Source: Hymenobacter roseosalivarius DSM 11622 (GTDB lineage: Bacteria > Bacteroidota > Bacteroidia > Cytophagales > Hymenobacteraceae). Taken from it: 42,053 nt of DNA. Below, piece after piece: positions 26,277 to 34,724 of this stretch. Numbering within the stretch: position 1 is the first letter of the stretch; the number at the start of each line of letters is the position of its first letter. The notes beneath the pieces are model-generated. The model was given only the letters and a program-made list of their open reading frames with translations. It was not told the DNA's origin and did not search any database. The stretch lies in NCBI RefSeq assembly GCF_900176135.1, contig NZ_FWWW01000061.1:1-42053 (forward strand). The letters are read 5' to 3'. A program made the position numbers and the translations under genes.

Positions 26277-27941
26277 ATGCCGTTTCCGCTTGCTTCCCGC
26301 CGTTGGCTCTGGGTGTTTTTGCTGCTGCTCGGGGGGGCATTTTTTATCGGCCTCGGGGCCTGGGGGCCGCTGGAAAGCAGCGAGGCGCGCTACGCCGAAA
26401 TCGGTCGCGAGATGCTGGTCAGCGGCGACTGGCTGCACCCGCGCCTGCTCGGCATTCAGCACTTTCACAAGCCCCCACTGACCTACTGGCTCACGGCCGC
26501 CGGCCTGACTGTTTTTGGCCCCCACGCGGCGGCGGTCCGCGTGTTGCCGGTGCTAACAGTGCTGCTCCAGGTGCTGCTGATGTATAAGCTGGGTGAGCTG
26601 CTCTTTCTTGGCGACCGGGCCCGCGCCCTGGCCACGGCTGTCGTTTACGGCTCCTTGCCCGTGGTGCTCATCTCGGCCCTGAACGTGACCACCGACGCTT
26701 ACCTGGCTACCCTGGAGCTGGCGGCGGCCTACGGAATTCTGCGCTACTACGCCGGGGGGCAAATCCGGTGGCTTTACCTGTTCTGGCTCGGGTTGGGCCT
26801 GGCTTTTCTGACCAAAGGCCCGGTGGGCTTCGTGCTGCCGCTGATGGCCGTGGCCAGTCATTACTTCAAGCAAAACATCGATCAGAAGCAAGCCCGTCGA
26901 CCTTTCACGGTGCACCATGCGCTGGGGCTGGGGCTGTTTTTGATAGTTGGATTAAGCTGGTATCTGTACCTGATAGCGGAGAACCCGGCCTTTGTGCGCT
27001 ATTTCTTGTTTGAGCACACCGTGGAGCGCTTCGCTAACGCCGATACCTTTAAGCGGGCTAAGCCGTGGTGGTTTTATCTGGTGCTGGCTCCGGCTACCAG
27101 TTTGCCGTGGTCGGTGGCGCTGGTGGTGCAGGCGGTGCGCGTACGGTGGGCCGCGGTGCCGCAGCTCTGGCGCAACGTGCTCATTTTCTGGGTACTGGTA
27201 CCAATGGGGTTTTTCTCCCTATCCGGCTCCAAGCTGCTGCTGTATGTGTTGCCCATCTTTCCGGGTGTGGCTCTGCTCACGGTGTATTACCTGGGCCGCT
27301 GCACCGAGGCCGCGCTGTTTCGCTGGTACGTGGGTATCGTGGCGTTTTTTGGCTTGCTGCTGGGCGTACTGTGCCTGGCACCCGTTTTGGCGGGGGCGCT
27401 AAACCTTCCTTTCACGCTGCGTCCCCTCACAGCGGCCGTGCCGGCGGCCGGCGTGATCGTGCTGGTTATTGTGCTCACGCTCTGGGAGCAGGTGCGGATA
27501 GCGCCCCGCCTGCTGGCGGCCACGGTCATGTTTACTGTCACGCTGCTGCTGGCAGTCAAACCCATTCTGCACCAGAATGAGCTGGCGGCCAATGGCACGC
27601 GCCCCGTGGCCGGGCTGCTTCGGCAGCGCGGCCTCACCCAGCGGCCGCTGCTGGTTTATAATGAGTTGCTGCCGTCCCTGGCCTTCGAGCTGGGCAGGCT
27701 CCCGGTTTCATTGAACGACGGCAACCAGAATCTCAACCGCGAAACCCAGTTTGAGCCCGACCAGCGCTGGCAGCAGAATCTGATTTATCTCAATGACTCC
27801 ACCCAACTGCCCGCCTTGCAGCGAGTGCTCCAGCAGCGCCCCGTGCTTCTGATAAAAGGTGAGCTGAACCCCGAGCGCCGGTGGCTGCTGCCGTATTTCA
27901 ATCGGCACGAGCATCTGGGCAAGTGGACGGTATGGTATTAA
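26277..27941 (+). CDS. GT39/ArnT-like membrane glycosyltransferase
   Basis: A 554-residue polytopic protein with 11-13 hydrophobic segments. The first periplasmic loop carries the metal/donor motif ESSEARYAEIGREML (acidic residues near 33-36), then GIQHFHKPPLTYWLTAAG, the ArnT/PMT signature. LTKGPVGFVLP is another conserved block. These enzymes move sugars from polyprenyl phosphate to lipid A or protein at the periplasmic face. A soluble C-terminal domain of about 90 residues follows. The start ATG at 26277 gives a basic residue pair before the first helix. It is followed by a very long palindrome at 27944. Confidence 0.9.
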   Translation: MPFPLASRRWLWVFLLLLGGAFFIGLGAWGPLESSEARYAEIGREMLVSGDWLHPRLLGIQHFHKPPLTYWLTAAGLTVFGPHAAAVRVLPVLTVLLQVLLMYKLGELLFLGDRARALATAVVYGSLPVVLISALNVTTDAYLATLELAAAYGILRYYAGGQIRWLYLFWLGLGLAFLTKGPVGFVLPLMAVASHYFKQNIDQKQARRPFTVHHALGLGLFLIVGLSWYLYLIAENPAFVRYFLFEHTVERFANADTFKRAKPWWFYLVLAPATSLPWSVALVVQAVRVRWAAVPQLWRNVLIFWVLVPMGFFSLSGSKLLLYVLPIFPGVALLTVYYLGRCTEAALFRWYVGIVAFFGLLLGVLCLAPVLAGALNLPFTLRPLTAAVPAAGVIVLVIVLTLWEQVRIAPRLLAATVMFTVTLLLAVKPILHQNELAANGTRPVAGLLRQRGLTQRPLLVYNELLPSLAFELGRLPVSLNDGNQNLNRETQFEPDQRWQQNLIYLNDSTQLPALQRVLQQRPVLLIKGELNPERRWLLPYFNRHEHLGKWTVWY

Positions 27942-27943
27942 TA

Positions 27944-28079
27944 GGGGCGGGTAGCGGGGTGGTACTACGACTCCAAAGTCGTAGTACCAGTACCACTATC
28001 GTTGAACGACCTTACGCGTGTGCAGGCATCAGCAACGATAGTGGTACTACGACTTTGGAGTCGTAGTACCACCCCGCCC
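27944..28079. repeat. Nested palindrome A (136 bp) between convergent genes
   Basis: The outer arm 27944-28004 pairs with 28033-28079. Within each arm there is a 28-bp sub-palindrome with CCAA or TTGG at its centre (27961-27988 and 28043-28070). The two sub-palindromes are copies of each other in opposite orientation. The left arm carries six extra bases (AGTACC). The central spacer is 28005-28032. The structure can form one long hairpin or two smaller ones. It lies between the GT39 gene and lysA, which converge on it, so it may also terminate both. Confidence 0.85.
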
Positions 28080-28092
28080 GAACCACCCCCAC

Positions 28093-29235
28093 TCAGGAAT
28101 ATACCGCCTCGGCTTTCTCCCGCAGATTATACCCTGAGCTCATTACTTCCCCATACGCGCCCGCCGAGCGCAGCACCACCAAGTCGCCGCGTTGGGTTTC
28201 GGGCAGCGGCACGGCGCGCCCAAACGTGTCCGACGATTCACAAATAGGCCCCACCACGTCGTAGGGCTGAATGTCGCCCTGGCTGCTGAGATTTTGAATG
28301 TGGTGGTGGCTGCCGTATAGGGCCGGCCGGATCAGCTCCGTCAGGCCCGCGTCGAGAATAGCGAACTGGGTTTGCTGACTGCGCTTCACGTACAGCACCC
28401 GGCTCACCAGCGTGCCGCACTGGGCCACGATGGCCCGGCCCAGCTCTACGTGTACCTGCTGGCCCGGCCGCCGGATCAGGTGCTGCTCGAAGGTGCGGAA
28501 GTAGGCCTCGAAATCGGGAATGGGGTTGGTATCGGGGTCGTTGTAGTCGATGCCCAGGCCGCCACCCACGTTGAGGTGGGGCAGGGTATAGCCCTGTTCT
28601 TCGAGCCAGGTTTGTAGCTCGTTCAGCTTCTGGCTAAGCTCCGCGAATACCGCCAGATCCGTGATTTGAGAGCCAATGTGGGCGTGCAGACCGACCAGTT
28701 CCAGGTTAGGCAGCGTCGCCAGCTGCTCTACCACGGCCGGCAAATCATTCAAGCCAATGCCAAATTTGTTAGCTTCCAGCCCTGTCGTGATGTAGTGGTG
28801 GGTGTGCGCGTCCACGTTTGGATTTACGCGCAGGGCCACCCGCGCCCGCCGATTTTGCCCCCCAGCCAGCTCATTCAGCACCACCAGCTCCTGGGCCGAC
28901 TCCGCATTGAAGCACCAGATATCCGCCGCCAGCGCCCGCGTGATTTCTGCGTCCGTTTTGCCCACACCGGCAAAAACGATGTCTTGGGGGGCAAATCCAG
29001 TGTCGAGGGCGCGCTGCACTTCGTTGGCGCTGACGCAATCAGCCCCGAGGCCGTGCTCTTTGATAAGGCGCAGGATGGGCTCGTTGACATTCGCTTTTAA
29101 CGCATAATGCACATGAAACCCCCGCGGCCGCGCCGCCTGCTGCACCGCTTCGAGAGTGCGCCGGAGCAGGCTCAGGTCGTAGTGGTAGAAAGGCGTAGGG
29201 CGGGCGAGCAGCTCGCCGGAAAGAGAGAAAGACAT
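28093..29235 (-). CDS. lysA: Diaminopimelate decarboxylase
   Basis: A 380-residue PLP enzyme for the last step of lysine biosynthesis (meso-DAP to L-lysine). The alanine-racemase-like barrel has the PLP lysine in HYALKAN (K49). The C-terminal domain has the active-site cysteine region GPICESSDTFGR and the closing SAGAYGEVMSSGYNLR. VGLHAHIGSQI and LNVGGGLGIDY are conserved. It is shorter than E. coli LysA (420), as often in Bacteroidota, but all blocks are present. lysC lies just upstream on the same strand, separated by 77 bases largely filled by a palindrome. Confidence 0.95.
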   Translation of the reverse strand: MSFSLSGELLARPTPFYHYDLSLLRRTLEAVQQAARPRGFHVHYALKANVNEPILRLIKEHGLGADCVSANEVQRALDTGFAPQDIVFAGVGKTDAEITRALAADIWCFNAESAQELVVLNELAGGQNRRARVALRVNPNVDAHTHHYITTGLEANKFGIGLNDLPAVVEQLATLPNLELVGLHAHIGSQITDLAVFAELSQKLNELQTWLEEQGYTLPHLNVGGGLGIDYNDPDTNPIPDFEAYFRTFEQHLIRRPGQQVHVELGRAIVAQCGTLVSRVLYVKRSQQTQFAILDAGLTELIRPALYGSHHHIQNLSSQGDIQPYDVVGPICESSDTFGRAVPLPETQRGDLVVLRSAGAYGEVMSSGYNLREKAEAVYS

Positions 29236-29252
29236 TTATTTAGAGTAATAAG

Positions 29253-29322
29253 CGACGATTAGCCTCAACCCCTAGCCCCTTCTCCTCAGGGAGAAGGGGC
29301 TAGGGGTTGAGGCTAATCGTCG
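29253..29322. repeat. Palindrome B: perfect 33-bp stem at the end of lysC
   Basis: 29253-29285 and 29290-29322 are perfect inverted copies around the loop TCAG (29286-29289). The lysC stop codon (29313-29315) and its last two codons lie inside the right arm. The core CCCCTAGCCCCTTCTCC looks like a REP-type repeat found in many bacteria. In transcripts from lysC to lysA it would form a very strong hairpin between the two genes. Confidence 0.88.
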
Positions 29323-30662
29323 GAAGCATCCGAATGGAAAATCTGTCGCTGAAAAAGACCCGCATTCAGCGCCTTCAGCGTCCGCATTTTATCAGCAGTA
29401 TTCACCAGCAGGCTGATATTATTCGGTGAGCCGCCGTAAGAAATCATCCGCAGCGGAATATCCCCCAGGGCATTGAACACCAGTCGCGCCGAGCCATGGT
29501 TTTCCTGAATCAGATTACCAACCAGGCAAATGATTGTCTGGTTTTCATCAATTTCCACGCTGCCAAAATCGCGCAGCTCGGCTAGAATTTCGGTTAAATG
29601 CGTAGCATCGTCGATGGTCAATGACACGGCTACTTCCGAGGTCGTAATCATATCGATGGGCGTGCGGTAGCGCTCAAATACCTCAAATACGCTGCGCAGA
29701 AAGCCGTGGGCCAGCAGCATTCGGCTCGACTTGATTTTGATTGCCACCAAGCCATCTTTAGCGGCCACCGCTTTGATAGCCTCCGAGCCGGTTTTGCTGG
29801 AAATAAGCGTGCCGGGCGCTTCGGGCTGCATCGTGTTGAGCAGGCGCACGGGAATGTTGTACTGGCGTGCCGGCAGCACGGAACTGGGGTGCAGAATCTT
29901 AGCCCCGAAATAAGCCAGCTCGGCTGCCTCATCAAACGACAGCTCGCGGATAGGATAGGTGCCTTCCACCACGCGCGGATCGTTATTGTGCAAGCCGTCG
30001 ATGTCGGTCCAGATCTGGATTTCATCGGCCCCGGCCGCCGCCCCGATCAGGGACGCGGAGTAGTCGGAGCCGCCGCGCTTGAGGTTGTCGATATCGCCCT
30101 TGGCATTGCGGCAGATGTAGCCCTGAGTAATAAAAAGCGCCTGGGCGGTGTGGGGGGCTAATTGTTGGGTTAAATGCTCGCGGATGTAGGCGTCGTCGGG
30201 CTCGTCGTTGGCATCGAGGCGCATAAACTCCAGCGCCGGCAGCAGCACGGCTTCCTGCCCGCGAATAGCCGTCAGATAGCGGTGAAACAGCAGCGTACTC
30301 AGCAGTTCGCCCTGCGCCAGAATCACCCGCTCGCCGGAAGCCGACAACGGCTGACGCATCAGGCCAAAGATGGTTTTAAAGCAAGTGCCTAGCTGACTTA
30401 TAGCTTCTTCGGCTATCGCTGGCTCGGGCAGCAGCTCACGGGCGACCATCATATAGTGCTGGCGCAGGATTTCGGTTTGGGACGTAGCCGCCTGAATTTC
30501 TCCCTCAAAAAGCAGCTTCGCAATTGCAACCAGCGAATTAGTAGTGCCCGCCATAGCCGATAATACCACGATGCGCGGCTCCGAACTTTGAATGAGGTCG
30601 GCCACAGAACGCATCCGCGCCGCCGACCCGACGGATGTGCCGCCAAACTTGAGAATTCTCAT
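29313..30662 (-). CDS. lysC: Aspartate kinase
   Basis: A 449-residue enzyme that phosphorylates L-aspartate, the first step of the lysine/threonine/methionine/DAP pathway. It starts RILKFGGTSVGSAARM (kinase KFGGTSV), with IVVLSAMAGTTNSL and LKRGGSDYSASLIGAAAGADEIQIWTD. Two ACT domains follow from about residue 300. I chose the ATG at 30662; the upstream in-frame GTG would add 40 unlike residues. The C-terminal residues SDD and the stop come from palindrome B. lysA follows directly, a sensible pairing for lysine and cell-wall DAP supply. A CTCCTGCA/TGCAGGAG hairpin lies about 120 bases upstream (30774-30792). Confidence 0.95.
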   Translation of the reverse strand: MRILKFGGTSVGSAARMRSVADLIQSSEPRIVVLSAMAGTTNSLVAIAKLLFEGEIQAATSQTEILRQHYMMVARELLPEPAIAEEAISQLGTCFKTIFGLMRQPLSASGERVILAQGELLSTLLFHRYLTAIRGQEAVLLPALEFMRLDANDEPDDAYIREHLTQQLAPHTAQALFITQGYICRNAKGDIDNLKRGGSDYSASLIGAAAGADEIQIWTDIDGLHNNDPRVVEGTYPIRELSFDEAAELAYFGAKILHPSSVLPARQYNIPVRLLNTMQPEAPGTLISSKTGSEAIKAVAAKDGLVAIKIKSSRMLLAHGFLRSVFEVFERYRTPIDMITTSEVAVSLTIDDATHLTEILAELRDFGSVEIDENQTIICLVGNLIQENHGSARLVFNALGDIPLRMISYGGSPNNISLLVNTADKMRTLKALNAGLFQRQIFHSDASDD

Positions 30663-30983
30663 GAAAAATATTGAGCGTAAGAGCACCCAAGGTACGGCCC
30701 AAGCATCAAGATGTGAAATGATGCCCTTGCTGGGGGTATTTTTAACGAACTGCGGGCTATCGGCACTGCTAAGCTCCTGCACGATGCAGGAGGCGCGCTG
30801 TTATTCCGCAGGGGTTTGTTTGGACGAAGGAGTAGGCTGGCGCAAGCTCGTTATTCAATGATTTCTGTATTCAGGAAGAGTTCGCCAATTGGTTTAATGA
30901 CCACTAGTGAATAAAAAGCTCCCCAGATACGATGTCTGGGGGGCTTTTTAGCACTGTCAAATTTGACGAAAAGCGGCTTTCCG
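30663..30983. other. Gene-free interval between lysC and the cation antiporter gene
   Basis: This 321-base stretch has no convincing coding frame. It holds the antiporter terminator (30913-30949) and a perfect 8-bp hairpin at 30774-30792. It should also hold the lysC promoter; TACCTTGG on the minus strand near 30690 is a one-mismatch -7 core. I see no recognisable lysine riboswitch. Confidence 0.5.
30913..30949. terminator. Intrinsic terminator after the KefC-like gene
   Basis: AAAAAGCTCCCCAGA pairs with TCTGGGGGGCTTTTT around a short loop. T-runs are present on both strands. On the minus strand it follows the antiporter stop by about 35 bases. It contains the GGGGGGCT motif on the plus strand. 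Confidence 0.85.
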
Positions 30984-32894
30984 CTACACCACGGGCGCTT
31001 GAGGCGCGGTGAAAGCCGACGACGCGGGTGGTGCTTCCTGGCGTAAGGACTCGTTGTCCCAGCCTTCATCCACTTCCCGTAAATTTTCGTTGGCCGCGTC
31101 GAAGTGGAGCAGTTGTTCCAGCTCCTGAATACGTTGTCGGGCGGTGCTGAAGTAGGTTTTCCGGTCTTTGCGCACGGCCGCCAGCTCGCGCATGGCCAGC
31201 TCATCGTGGCGCAGGAAGGTGCGGGCGGCTCGTTGGGCGTGGTAGGCGCGCACGCCCAGCAGACGCAGCGCATCCACGCCCAGGGAACTGTCCACCGTTT
31301 CGCGATATACGTCGGTCAGGCCGGCCTCAATAAATTCGTAGGCGTCGGGTCGGTCGTGGGCCCGCACCAGGATGCGTAGGTGGGGAAAGTGACGCCGCAC
31401 CAGCTCTACCAGCTCCAGCGCCCGCTCCGACGAATCGAGGGCAATGATGATGACTTTGGCTTGACTCGCGCCGGCCGCGTGCAGCAAATCGTAGCGGGAC
31501 GCATCGCCGTAGTACACGCGCAAACCCAGCTGACGTAGCGTTTCTACGCGGTCAGCATCAAAATCCAGAACGGTGGTGCCGATGTCGTTGGCGCGTAGAA
31601 AACGCCCAACGATGTTGCCGTACCGCCCAAATCCCGCAATGATGACGGGTTTTTTCTCCTCGATAGCATCCGCTTCCCGCTCAGGTGCAGCCGATGGCCC
31701 CAGGCGCGGCTGAATTACCCGTTCATTAAGCAAAAAAACCAGCGGCGTAAGGGCCATGCTAATAGCCACCACGGCCGTAGCAATACTGGTAATGCGCTGA
31801 TCCAAAATGCCATTTTGGGTGGTGAAGAACAGCAGCACGAAGGCAAACTCCCCAATCTGGCTTAGCCCCAACGCCAGGGTCGCGTTCTGCGCCCGGTTGC
31901 CGGTGAAGCGTTGGCCCAGGACCAACAGCACTGCTGTTTTGACCAGCATAATGGCCACCACCGCCCCCGCTACCAGCAACGGATTTTCCCGGATCAGCCC
32001 AAAGTCAATTGCCGCCCCCACCGACATGAAAAACAAGCCCAGCAACAGGCCTTTGAACGGGTCGATGTCGCTCTCAATCTCGTGCTTGTACTCGCTGGTA
32101 GCCAGCACCACGCCCGCCACAAAAGCCCCCAACGCCGGACTCAGGCCTACTAGCTCCATCAGCAAAGCCACGCCACCCACCAGCAGCAACGCCGTGGCAA
32201 TAAATACTTCGCGCAAGCCGCTACGAGCAACCAATCGGAATATCGGCCGCATACCGTACTTGCCCAGCACTACTACGCTAGCTACCGCCGCCACCAAAGC
32301 CAGGGCGCGCAGCCAGCCCGGTGCCGACGCTAATAAATTATGATTGGCGGCCGATGCCTCGCCGGGCGTGGCGGGCTGCATAGCCAGTAGGGGCAAAATC
32401 GCCAGAATCGGGATAACAGCAATATCCTGAAACAGGAGCACAGAGAACGTGCCTTGCCCGGCGGGTGTACCCAACTGATTTTGTTCTTTATACGTCTGCA
32501 GCACAATGGCCGTCGACGACATAGCCAGAATAAGTCCCAGGGCCAGAGCAGGTTTCCACTCGATGCCCGCCACCATGGCCAGTCCCGCCAAGGCCAGCGC
32601 CGTCACCACCACTTGCAGGCCGCCGAGCCCAAGAATAGGTGTGCGGAGCTTCCACAGCAAAGCCGGCTCTAGCTCCAGACCCACCAGAAACAGCATAATC
32701 ACGACGCCAAACTCTGCCACGCGCATCACGTCCTGGCCCTCTTCGCCGACCAGCCCCAGCACGGCTGGCCCAATGACCATCCCGGCCAGCAAATACCCCA
32801 GCACCGAGCCCAAACCAAAGCGCTTGGCCAGCGGCACAAACAACACTGCGGCCGCCAGATACACCAACGCTTGCAGCAAAACAGACTGACTCAT
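30984..32894 (-). CDS. CPA2 cation:proton antiporter, KefC-like, with TrkA-N domain
   Basis: A 636-residue membrane protein. Twelve or so helices of the Na/H exchanger core extend to about residue 380 (LGSVLGYLLAGMVIGPAVLG, ALGAFVAGVVLATSEYKHEIESDIDPFKGLLLGLFFMSVG). The TrkA-N/RCK domain starts near residue 415 (VIIAGFGRYGNIVGRFL, then VLDFDADRVE) and binds a nucleotide. An acidic C-terminal tail of about 70 residues follows. This is the layout of glutathione-gated K+ efflux systems KefB/KefC. A KefF-like oxidoreductase gene lies upstream on the same strand. Glutathione gating in this organism is an inference. Confidence 0.92.
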   Translation of the reverse strand: MSQSVLLQALVYLAAAVLFVPLAKRFGLGSVLGYLLAGMVIGPAVLGLVGEEGQDVMRVAEFGVVIMLFLVGLELEPALLWKLRTPILGLGGLQVVVTALALAGLAMVAGIEWKPALALGLILAMSSTAIVLQTYKEQNQLGTPAGQGTFSVLLFQDIAVIPILAILPLLAMQPATPGEASAANHNLLASAPGWLRALALVAAVASVVVLGKYGMRPIFRLVARSGLREVFIATALLLVGGVALLMELVGLSPALGAFVAGVVLATSEYKHEIESDIDPFKGLLLGLFFMSVGAAIDFGLIRENPLLVAGAVVAIMLVKTAVLLVLGQRFTGNRAQNATLALGLSQIGEFAFVLLFFTTQNGILDQRITSIATAVVAISMALTPLVFLLNERVIQPRLGPSAAPEREADAIEEKKPVIIAGFGRYGNIVGRFLRANDIGTTVLDFDADRVETLRQLGLRVYYGDASRYDLLHAAGASQAKVIIIALDSSERALELVELVRRHFPHLRILVRAHDRPDAYEFIEAGLTDVYRETVDSSLGVDALRLLGVRAYHAQRAARTFLRHDELAMRELAAVRKDRKTYFSTARQRIQELEQLLHFDAANENLREVDEGWDNESLRQEAPPASSAFTAPQAPVV

Positions 32895-32921
32895 ACAGCA
32901 GTGAGTTTAGTTGGCCAAATC

Positions 32922-33080
32922 CTTAAGAAGCTGTTTGAGTTAGCTGCCAAGTGGCTAAACGAGGTAGAGACGCAATATTTTACGTCTCGCCGTTGCACGA
33001 TTCACGCGCGAGGAGACGCAAAATATTGCGTCTCTACCTCATTCTACCAGTCCGAAAAGCTAACTCAAACAGCTTCTAAG
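32922..33080. repeat. Nested palindrome C (159 bp)
   Basis: Outer arms 32922-32945 (ending GTTTGAGTTAGCT) and 33058-33080 pair with one extra A on the left. Inner arms are 32961-32988 and 33013-33040, with one mismatch. Each inner arm is itself a GAGACGCAA/TTGCGTCTC-type hairpin, with one mismatch in the left copy. The KefF-like gene's last five codons and TAG stop lie inside the right outer arm. The layout is the same as palindrome A, with an unrelated sequence. Confidence 0.85.
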
Positions 33081-33647
33081 AAATGGAGCCTGTAAGCTGG
33101 CGTATTCAGTGGCCTGGCCCGTGGCGAGCAACGTAAGCAAATCGCGGTACCGGATGGCCGCGGCATCAATCTCCTCATCCGTAATGCGCAGGGAACCGTG
33201 CACCACGAATGGCGGCAGGTACTGCATCTTGCAGAGCCGGGCCGTCTGCTCGAAGGGCGCCAACAGCTGCTGGATTGTATAGCGGTTGGAGCCCGTTTCC
33301 TGGTAGGCTTCCTGCCGGCCGCCGGTGGTAATGGCGTTCAACATGTGCTTGCCAGCCAAGGCATTGCCGGTGCGCCCGTAGGCCCAGCCGTGTTCCAGCA
33401 CCAGGTCTTCCCACTGCTTAATCATTGCCGGCGAGCTGTACCAGTAAAACGGGTGGTGCAACACGACATACTCGTGGGCCAAAAGCAACTCCTGTTCCCG
33501 CTGTACATCGATGTCGAAGTCGGGGTACTGCTCGTACAAATCGTTTACCGTCACAAAGTCCAACGACTCCACCGCCGCAATCAGCCGCCGGTTCACTCTC
33601 GACTTCTCTAGGGCCGGATGCGCAAACTGAATCAGGATACGAGCCAT
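33060..33647 (-). CDS. NAD(P)H-dependent oxidoreductase, KefF/MdaB-like
   Basis: A 195-residue flavodoxin-fold quinone reductase. It starts ARILIQFAHPALEKSRVNRRL and contains YVVLHHPFYWYSSPAMIKQWEDLVLEHGWAYG and MLNAITTGGRQEAY, typical of KefF/KefG ancillary proteins that activate KefC/KefB. The ATG at 33647 is preferred over 33698. The neighbour downstream is the KefC-like antiporter, separated by 165 bases mostly occupied by palindrome C. This context strongly supports a Kef-type partner. The last residues (RSCLS) come from the palindrome arm, so the C-terminus has been replaced or extended. Confidence 0.9.
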   Translation of the reverse strand: MARILIQFAHPALEKSRVNRRLIAAVESLDFVTVNDLYEQYPDFDIDVQREQELLLAHEYVVLHHPFYWYSSPAMIKQWEDLVLEHGWAYGRTGNALAGKHMLNAITTGGRQEAYQETGSNRYTIQQLLAPFEQTARLCKMQYLPPFVVHGSLRITDEEIDAAAIRYRDLLTLLATGQATEYASLQAPFLRSCLS

Positions 33648-33773
33648 AGGATAGAGACGAGGTGAAGCACAAGTGCCGAAGCAAGTTAAAAAATTCACTG
33701 CAAGAGGACACAGTTGCTGTGGAAGCTGCTGCGTATGATAGGGGAAGGCCCGGAATTATTGGAGCTACACTTT

Positions 33774-33810
33774 AAAAAAGCCCCCACATGCAGTATCTGA
33801 GGGGCTTTTT
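33774..33810. terminator. Intrinsic terminator
   Basis: AAAAAGCCCC (33775-33784) pairs with GGGGCTTTTT (33801-33810), with T-runs on both strands. It ends the minus-strand transcript of the gene at 33883-34482 and insulates the KefF/KefC genes. Confidence 0.85.
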
Positions 33811-33882
33811 ATAGTTGCTCTATGGATACATAATAATCCCTATCTATGAGCTGTTATGTTCAAGGTAAATGGAGTCACAAAG

Positions 33883-34482
33883 TTATTTCTCCAATATTGG
33901 GTTTGTAATTATATTAAAGCCAAACAACCCTTTTTTGATAGTAAGTTTTGCCGAAGTATATCCTTTTGTATTAAAGCCGCAAGGGAACATAATCTGTTTA
34001 TTTACTCCATTAATATATACTTCTACATATGGCTCTCCGCAGCCATATCTACCTTTAGCTAGGTTTCCATTTTTTAGAACTTCAGTTCTTATAAGTAGCG
34101 AGTTATCGGACGCGAGATAATAATTTAAGCTCATGAATATATATACGGCTATTCCTCCCCATGTCATAAGGTTGTAGCACAATTGAAGAAATATGCTGCC
34201 TGTGTCAAAATGCTTTTTGAGTAGTTGTCTTGTAAATAGTGTCGCAGTTAAAGTAGTAAAAATGTATATTAAAATTGGGATAGTTGCACTAATAAGTGTT
34301 TGCTGATAAATTTTAATTTCAAGTACAGTTAATCCAAGGCCTAGAATTGATAAAGCGTATAAAATAAAATGTATTACAGATCTTTGTGTTTTATTGCGCT
34401 TATGATTTAGCCTACTGACCTCAGGCTTTTGTGCTTTGCGGAGCTTCAGGCCTAAATTGCGTAACCCATTATTAGAGGCCAT
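33883..34482 (-). CDS. Hypothetical membrane protein, AT-rich
   Basis: A 199-residue protein with no recognised family. The basic N-terminus (about 35 residues, many K/R) precedes three hydrophobic helices: FILYALSILGLGLTVLEIKIY, ATIPILIYIFTTLTATLF and LMTWGGIAVYIFMSLNYYL. A beta-rich C-terminal domain of about 80 residues follows (YGCGEPYVEVYINGVNKQIMFPCGF) with two cysteines. Codon use is visibly AT-rich beside GC-rich neighbours, a sign of recent transfer. The ATG at 34482 is preceded by AAGGATAG, a fair ribosome site; the TTG six bases earlier is less likely. It may be an accessory or defence-type orphan, but nothing shows this. Confidence 0.7.
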   Translation of the reverse strand: MASNNGLRNLGLKLRKAQKPEVSRLNHKRNKTQRSVIHFILYALSILGLGLTVLEIKIYQQTLISATIPILIYIFTTLTATLFTRQLLKKHFDTGSIFLQLCYNLMTWGGIAVYIFMSLNYYLASDNSLLIRTEVLKNGNLAKGRYGCGEPYVEVYINGVNKQIMFPCGFNTKGYTSAKLTIKKGLFGFNIITNPILEK

Positions 34483-34558
34483 ACTCAAGTTCTATCCTTC
34501 GGGTACTCTAAAAAAGAAAAATTAAATTCAGGTAAAGCAGTCTACAATTTCCGCCTTT

Positions 34559-34693
34559 GCAGTCGCTCGGCTATGCCGAGTGACCTTTACGCTTCAGCAG
34601 CTGTGCTGCAACGCGTATGAAATCATTGAATTGTAATTAAACGGCATGGGACGCTCGTGGCGTAGGTGTCACTCGGCATAGCCGAGCGACTGC
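34559..34693. repeat. Nested palindrome D (135 bp)
   Basis: The arms 34559-34584 and 34668-34693 are perfect 26-bp inverted copies, each containing the sub-palindrome CTCGGCTATGCCGAG. Between them lies a further nested hairpin, CAGCAGCTGTGCTG within TACGC...GCGTA. It fills most of the 242-base gap between the AT-rich gene and the amylase pseudogene. Confidence 0.85.
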
Positions 34694-34724
34694 GATTAGT
34701 AGGTTTACTACCGAACAGGTGGAG

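Noticed and set aside
30663..30800. Lysine riboswitch upstream of lysC
   Set aside because: Only a simple 8-bp hairpin was found; none of the conserved multi-helix lysine aptamer is apparent.
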